DNA of 64,000 nt from Tissierellia bacterium (GTDB taxonomy: Bacteria; Bacillota; Clostridia; Tissierellales; Peptoniphilaceae). A model generated the notes under the pieces. The model ran no database searches and had not been told where the DNA came from. It saw only the letters and a list, made by a program, of their open reading frames with translations. The translations under genes were made by a program, and so were the position numbers. This document shows positions 61,225 to 64,000 of this stretch, piece after piece (the stretch's first letter is position 1; each line of letters starts with the position of its first letter). Location of the stretch: NCBI GenBank assembly GCA_030535395.1, contig JAUNLK010000008.1, forward strand, positions 1-64,000. The letters are read 5' to 3'.

Positions 61225-62862
61225 TCACTGGGGATTTTGTCCCAGGAATTTCCGGACGGTGTAGTCCAGGATTTTGGGGGCCCTCCGGGTGAGGTCCTCC
61301 CGGTGGACTCGCTCGGTCATCCGGTGGAGGTCTTTGCCCCAGGGCCCGATATTGAAGACGGGCATGCTCCGCTTTTTAATGAGTTCCAGGGGAATTTCGT
61401 ACTCCTTGCCCCAGAGGAGCATATTCTCCTGAATGTAGTTGATGGTGTCCTCGGGATCGGTGAACATGGCGTAGGAGAGGTCGCAGATGCCGGTGAAGTA
61501 GTTTTGAACGTCCAGGCCCAGCTCAAACTCCCTTTGAATGTAGTCTGCAAGTTCCGAGACGAAGGCATCGGTCTTTTCACGACTGGGGAGTTTGCCATTG
61601 TTCACTGCCGGGTAGTAGGGGGCGGCGAGGCCAATGAGAAGCACGGGGTCCCGGTTTTTCCACTGCTCCAGGTAGAATTCCATGAGTCGGAAGCTCCCCT
61701 CCACTCGGTCGTAGGCCCCCTCTTGGATCTTCTGGGTAATGGCCCACTCCTCTGCTTCCAGCACTTCTTTGGGGATGTCCCTCAGCAGCTGCGCCTTGAG
61801 TTCGTCCACGGTGAGAACTTGGGCCTCATGGTCCATGTCCCCGTAGTCCAGGCCGTCCTGATTCCGGTAGATCTCATAGCGGGCCCTGCTGTCCTTGAGG
61901 ACCTCCTCAAAGGCCTCCACGGAGAGCTCTTTGAGGCGCTCCAGGATGTCCTTGGGGGAGCGGGTCAGGGGCAGGACGCTCATATAGCCCCCCACTGTGG
62001 CGGGGAGGGAGACATCGTAGAGGTACTTCCGGTCCTTGAGATAGAGCCAGGTGGGGCCGGGGGCGGTGGTGGTGCCCTCCCGCTCCACAAATTCCCCCAA
62101 GAGCTCCGTCTTTCGCACCAGGGCGCTCATCATGTGAATGGGGCTGAGCCCAGCGTAGATCTGTCCGGTGTGGGCCAGTTTGCCCCGGGCAAGGACAATG
62201 GGCATCACCTTGCCAATGCTGCCGTCGTAGATGGAAAAGCGCTCCGGGTGGATTCGCTCGTGGGGCTCCACATCGATCATCAGTTGGTAGTGGAGGCCGT
62301 ATTTCTCCTCCAGTTCCTCCAAGAGATAGGCCGCAGAGCGCATTCCCGCGGAGGAATTTTCCTCATCGGGGACCCCCAAGAGGAGGACATTGCCCTGAAA
62401 GTCCTCCTCCCGGGCGTACTCCTCCAAGAGGGCCAGGGCCATACAGCCGCCCCCCTTCATGTCGCTGGCCCCCCGGCCGAAGATCCACGTATCCCCCTGA
62501 AGGTCCTCCTTCACTTCCTCCCCAACGGGCACTTGCCCCTCTCGGAGAGGCTCCTTTACGCCATCCAGGGTGTAGGCCAGCTCCTTTAAGGGGCCGTAGT
62601 CCTCTGCATCCACGGTATCGGTGTGGTGGATGAGGATCACCGTTTCATCCCCCTGGCCCTTTACCAGGCCCCACTGAATCCGTCTCTGAAGAAAGTCGTC
62701 CTTTACGGGGTGGCTCCCCCACTGCTCCGGATGGGCCCGGAAGTAGGGATTGGCCTCAAAGTAGCTTCTGAAAAACTCCGTGGCGTCCCGCTCCATCTCC
62801 GTTCCGGTGTGGGTCTTCACCGCCACGTAGTCCTTCAACAGTTCTAAAATTCTCTCTTCCAT
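61225..62862 (-). CDS. M20-family peptidase, RocB-like
   Basis: A 545-residue zinc hydrolase of the M20/M25/M40 superfamily in the long RocB-like form. Metal motifs are HHTDTVD (about residue 80), GRGASDMKGGG (about 128) and VPDEENSSAG (about 165). Bacillus RocB accompanies arginine catabolism, but its substrate is not firmly known, and no arginine genes adjoin here. A peptidase or deacylase role is likely. Terminated or insulated on both sides: the DUF1858 terminator at 61155-61183 on one side and the flavodiiron terminator at 62892-62911 on the other. Confidence 0.85.
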   Translation of the reverse strand: MEERILELLKDYVAVKTHTGTEMERDATEFFRSYFEANPYFRAHPEQWGSHPVKDDFLQRRIQWGLVKGQGDETVILIHHTDTVDAEDYGPLKELAYTLDGVKEPLREGQVPVGEEVKEDLQGDTWIFGRGASDMKGGGCMALALLEEYAREEDFQGNVLLLGVPDEENSSAGMRSAAYLLEELEEKYGLHYQLMIDVEPHERIHPERFSIYDGSIGKVMPIVLARGKLAHTGQIYAGLSPIHMMSALVRKTELLGEFVEREGTTTAPGPTWLYLKDRKYLYDVSLPATVGGYMSVLPLTRSPKDILERLKELSVEAFEEVLKDSRARYEIYRNQDGLDYGDMDHEAQVLTVDELKAQLLRDIPKEVLEAEEWAITQKIQEGAYDRVEGSFRLMEFYLEQWKNRDPVLLIGLAAPYYPAVNNGKLPSREKTDAFVSELADYIQREFELGLDVQNYFTGICDLSYAMFTDPEDTINYIQENMLLWGKEYEIPLELIKKRSMPVFNIGPWGKDLHRMTERVHREDLTRRAPKILDYTVRKFLGQNPQ

Positions 62863-62891
62863 AGCTGCTTTTTCTCCTTCGCTTCCAAAAA

Positions 62892-62911
62892 AGAAAAGCG
62901 CCCTCAGGCGC
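62892..62911 (-). terminator. Terminator of the second flavodiiron gene
   Basis: Minus-strand GCGCC-TGAG-GGCGC followed by a T-rich tract, just past the stop codon at 62925. Confidence 0.75.
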
Positions 62912-62924
62912 CTCTCCCTTTTTC

Positions 62925-64000
62925 TCAGTTGTCTTGGCCCTTGAGGGCAGCTGCCATTTCCTTACCCAATTGTTCGCAGAGATTGAGGCACTCCTCGCCG
63001 GGGTGTCCCTTCACATTGATTTGGGTGGGCAGTACTTGATAGCCGGATTCTTCGGCAAACTGATCCAGGAGCTTTTCGGCCCCGCCGCCCCAGGAGTAGT
63101 TGGAGAAGGTACCGATGATGTGGTTTTTCATCTTTTGCTTTTTCAGCACTTGAATCAAATTGGCCATGGGTGGGAACAGACCCACATTGTAGGTGGGGCA
63201 GCCCAGAATGAGTCCCTTGTAGGTCCAGGCCTCACTGATGAGATTGCTGAGGTGGGTCTTGGAGACGTCGCGGATGCGAATTTCCTTAATGCCCTCTGCA
63301 GCCAGGGCCCGGCCAATGGCCTCTGCCACCATTTCGGTGTTGCCGTACATGCTGCCGTAGACGATGAGCACCCCGTCCTTGGTCCGCTGTGCGGAGAGTT
63401 GGTCGTAGAGATTGACGATCCACTCGATATTTTCCCGCCAAACCGGTCCGTGGTCGGGACAGATCATCTTGATGTCCAGGCCGCCCAGTTTTTTCAGGGC
63501 CCGCTGTACTTGGATGGAGTACTTCCCAACGATATTGGTGTAGTAGCGAATGGTTTCATCCTCGTAGAAATCGGTGTTGATTTGGTCGGCAAAGATGGCC
63601 CCATCCAGGGTGCCAAAGCCGCCAAAGGCGTCCTGACTGAAGAGAATCCCCGTCTCCTCCTCAAAGGCCACTTGGCTCTCGGGCCAGTGAACCATGGGGG
63701 TCTGATAGAAAGTGAGGGCCCGCTCGCCAATTTGGAAGGTCTCACCGTCTCCCACCACGATGATGCCCTCTTCCAGCTCATAGTAGTTCTTCAGGAAGGG
63801 CAGGGCCTTCTTGCTGGTGATGATTTTGCACTCGGGGAAGAGCTCCCGAATGGTGCGGACACTGGAGGTGTGGTCGGGCTCCATGTGGTTGACCACCACA
63901 TAGTCCAGGGGACGACCCTTCAGCACTTCGGTCAATTTGTCCATAAATTCAGAAATGGAATGGACTTTCACGCAGTCGATGAGGCAGGTCTTGGAGCCGC
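62925..64000 (-). CDS. Second flavodiiron protein (FprA-type), 5' end outside the window
   Basis: The visible 358 residues contain most of an A-type flavoprotein. The frame stays open through the window edge (GSKTCLIDCV precedes an internal GTG), so the true start lies beyond 64000. Diiron motifs NHMEPDH, MVHWPE, SQDAFGGFG and CPDHGPVW are present, followed by the flavodoxin domain starting VYGSMYGNTE. It should reduce O2 or NO. It resembles the protein at 1928-3181 but clearly differs in the flavodoxin part (TYNVGLFPPMA against TYNLEIYPVMY) and lacks the charged C-terminal tail. Its electron donor is not visible. Confidence 0.94.
   Translation of the reverse strand, partial: GSKTCLIDCVKVHSISEFMDKLTEVLKGRPLDYVVVNHMEPDHTSSVRTIRELFPECKIITSKKALPFLKNYYELEEGIIVVGDGETFQIGERALTFYQTPMVHWPESQVAFEEETGILFSQDAFGGFGTLDGAIFADQINTDFYEDETIRYYTNIVGKYSIQVQRALKKLGGLDIKMICPDHGPVWRENIEWIVNLYDQLSAQRTKDGVLIVYGSMYGNTEMVAEAIGRALAAEGIKEIRIRDVSKTHLSNLISEAWTYKGLILGCPTYNVGLFPPMANLIQVLKKQKMKNHIIGTFSNYSWGGGAEKLLDQFAEESGYQVLPTQINVKGHPGEECLNLCEQLGKEMAAALKGQDN

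Noticed and set aside
1..64000. CRISPR array, prophage or insertion sequence
   Set aside because: No evenly spaced direct repeats, transposase, integrase or phage structural genes were seen. The only island-like segment is the two-gene AT-rich module at 39.4-41.3 kb.

Overview
The window reads as a chromosomal segment of a GC-rich anaerobic member of the Bacillota (Clostridia/Tissierellia-like). Support: Gram-positive gene orders (S10-spc-alpha ribosomal cluster; ctsR-mcsA-mcsB-clpC-radA; rpsF-ssb-rpsR; DUF2232-gdpP-rplI-dnaB), a Veg-type protein, SLH-domain and copper-amine-oxidase-N-type surface proteins, strong AGGAGG ribosome binding sites, consensus sigma-A promoters, and anaerobe enzymes (pyruvate formate-lyase, two flavodiiron proteins, 2[4Fe-4S] ferredoxin). 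I cannot name the genus from sequence alone.

Layout. 1-5.3 kb: a secreted Arg/Gly-rich protein gene, then a minus-strand operon encoding an acyl-CoA dehydrogenase/EtfA-C/rubredoxin fusion, a flavodiiron protein and a divergent acyl-CoA dehydrogenase. 5.4-9.8 kb: plus-strand aconitase, NAD-type isocitrate dehydrogenase and citrate synthase (oxidative half-TCA route to 2-oxoglutarate/glutamate). 10-24.7 kb: minus-strand S10-spc-alpha operon from rpsJ to rplQ with secY, adk, infA and rpoA, preceded by a structured leader with an intrinsic terminator. 24.7-27.5 kb: small membrane protein, CAP-domain surface protein, tRNA-Pro(GGG), ferritin-like protein, ferredoxin. 27.6-34.5 kb: uppP, dnaB, rplI, gdpP, DUF2232 gene, then rpsR, ssb, rpsF. 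34.5-39.4 kb: EamA exporter, shikimate-pathway operon (chorismate mutase, aroC, aroK, aroA), ZIP metal transporter. 39.4-41.3 kb: an AT-richer two-gene island resembling an AbiE-type antitoxin/nucleotidyltransferase module. 41.3-47.6 kb: small membrane protein, then the CtsR stress operon. 47.7-53.3 kb: second EamA exporter, secG, cytosolic gamma-glutamyltransferase-like protein, MBL hydrolase, unknown protein, ispE, veg. 53.6-56.8 kb: a pyruvate formate-lyase system whose glycyl-radical domain is a separate 80-residue gene, plus its activase. 57-64 kb: SLH-anchored 5'-nucleotidase, msrB, zinc-ribbon protein, glutaredoxin, DUF1858 protein, RocB-like M20 peptidase, and a second flavodiiron protein cut by the window edge.

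How the parts fit. Metabolism is fermentative (PFL, ferredoxin, acyl-CoA chemistry), with a biosynthetic half-TCA and an aromatic amino-acid branch. A recurring theme is oxygen and thiol-stress defence: two flavodiiron proteins, a ferritin-like protein, MsrB, glutaredoxin and the CtsR/McsB/ClpC regulon. The two most unusual observations are the operon that could carry electrons from acyl-CoA through fused FAD and rubredoxin modules to a flavodiiron O2/NO reductase, and the split pyruvate formate-lyase. Both are inferences from domain content and gene order; no activity can be read directly from DNA.
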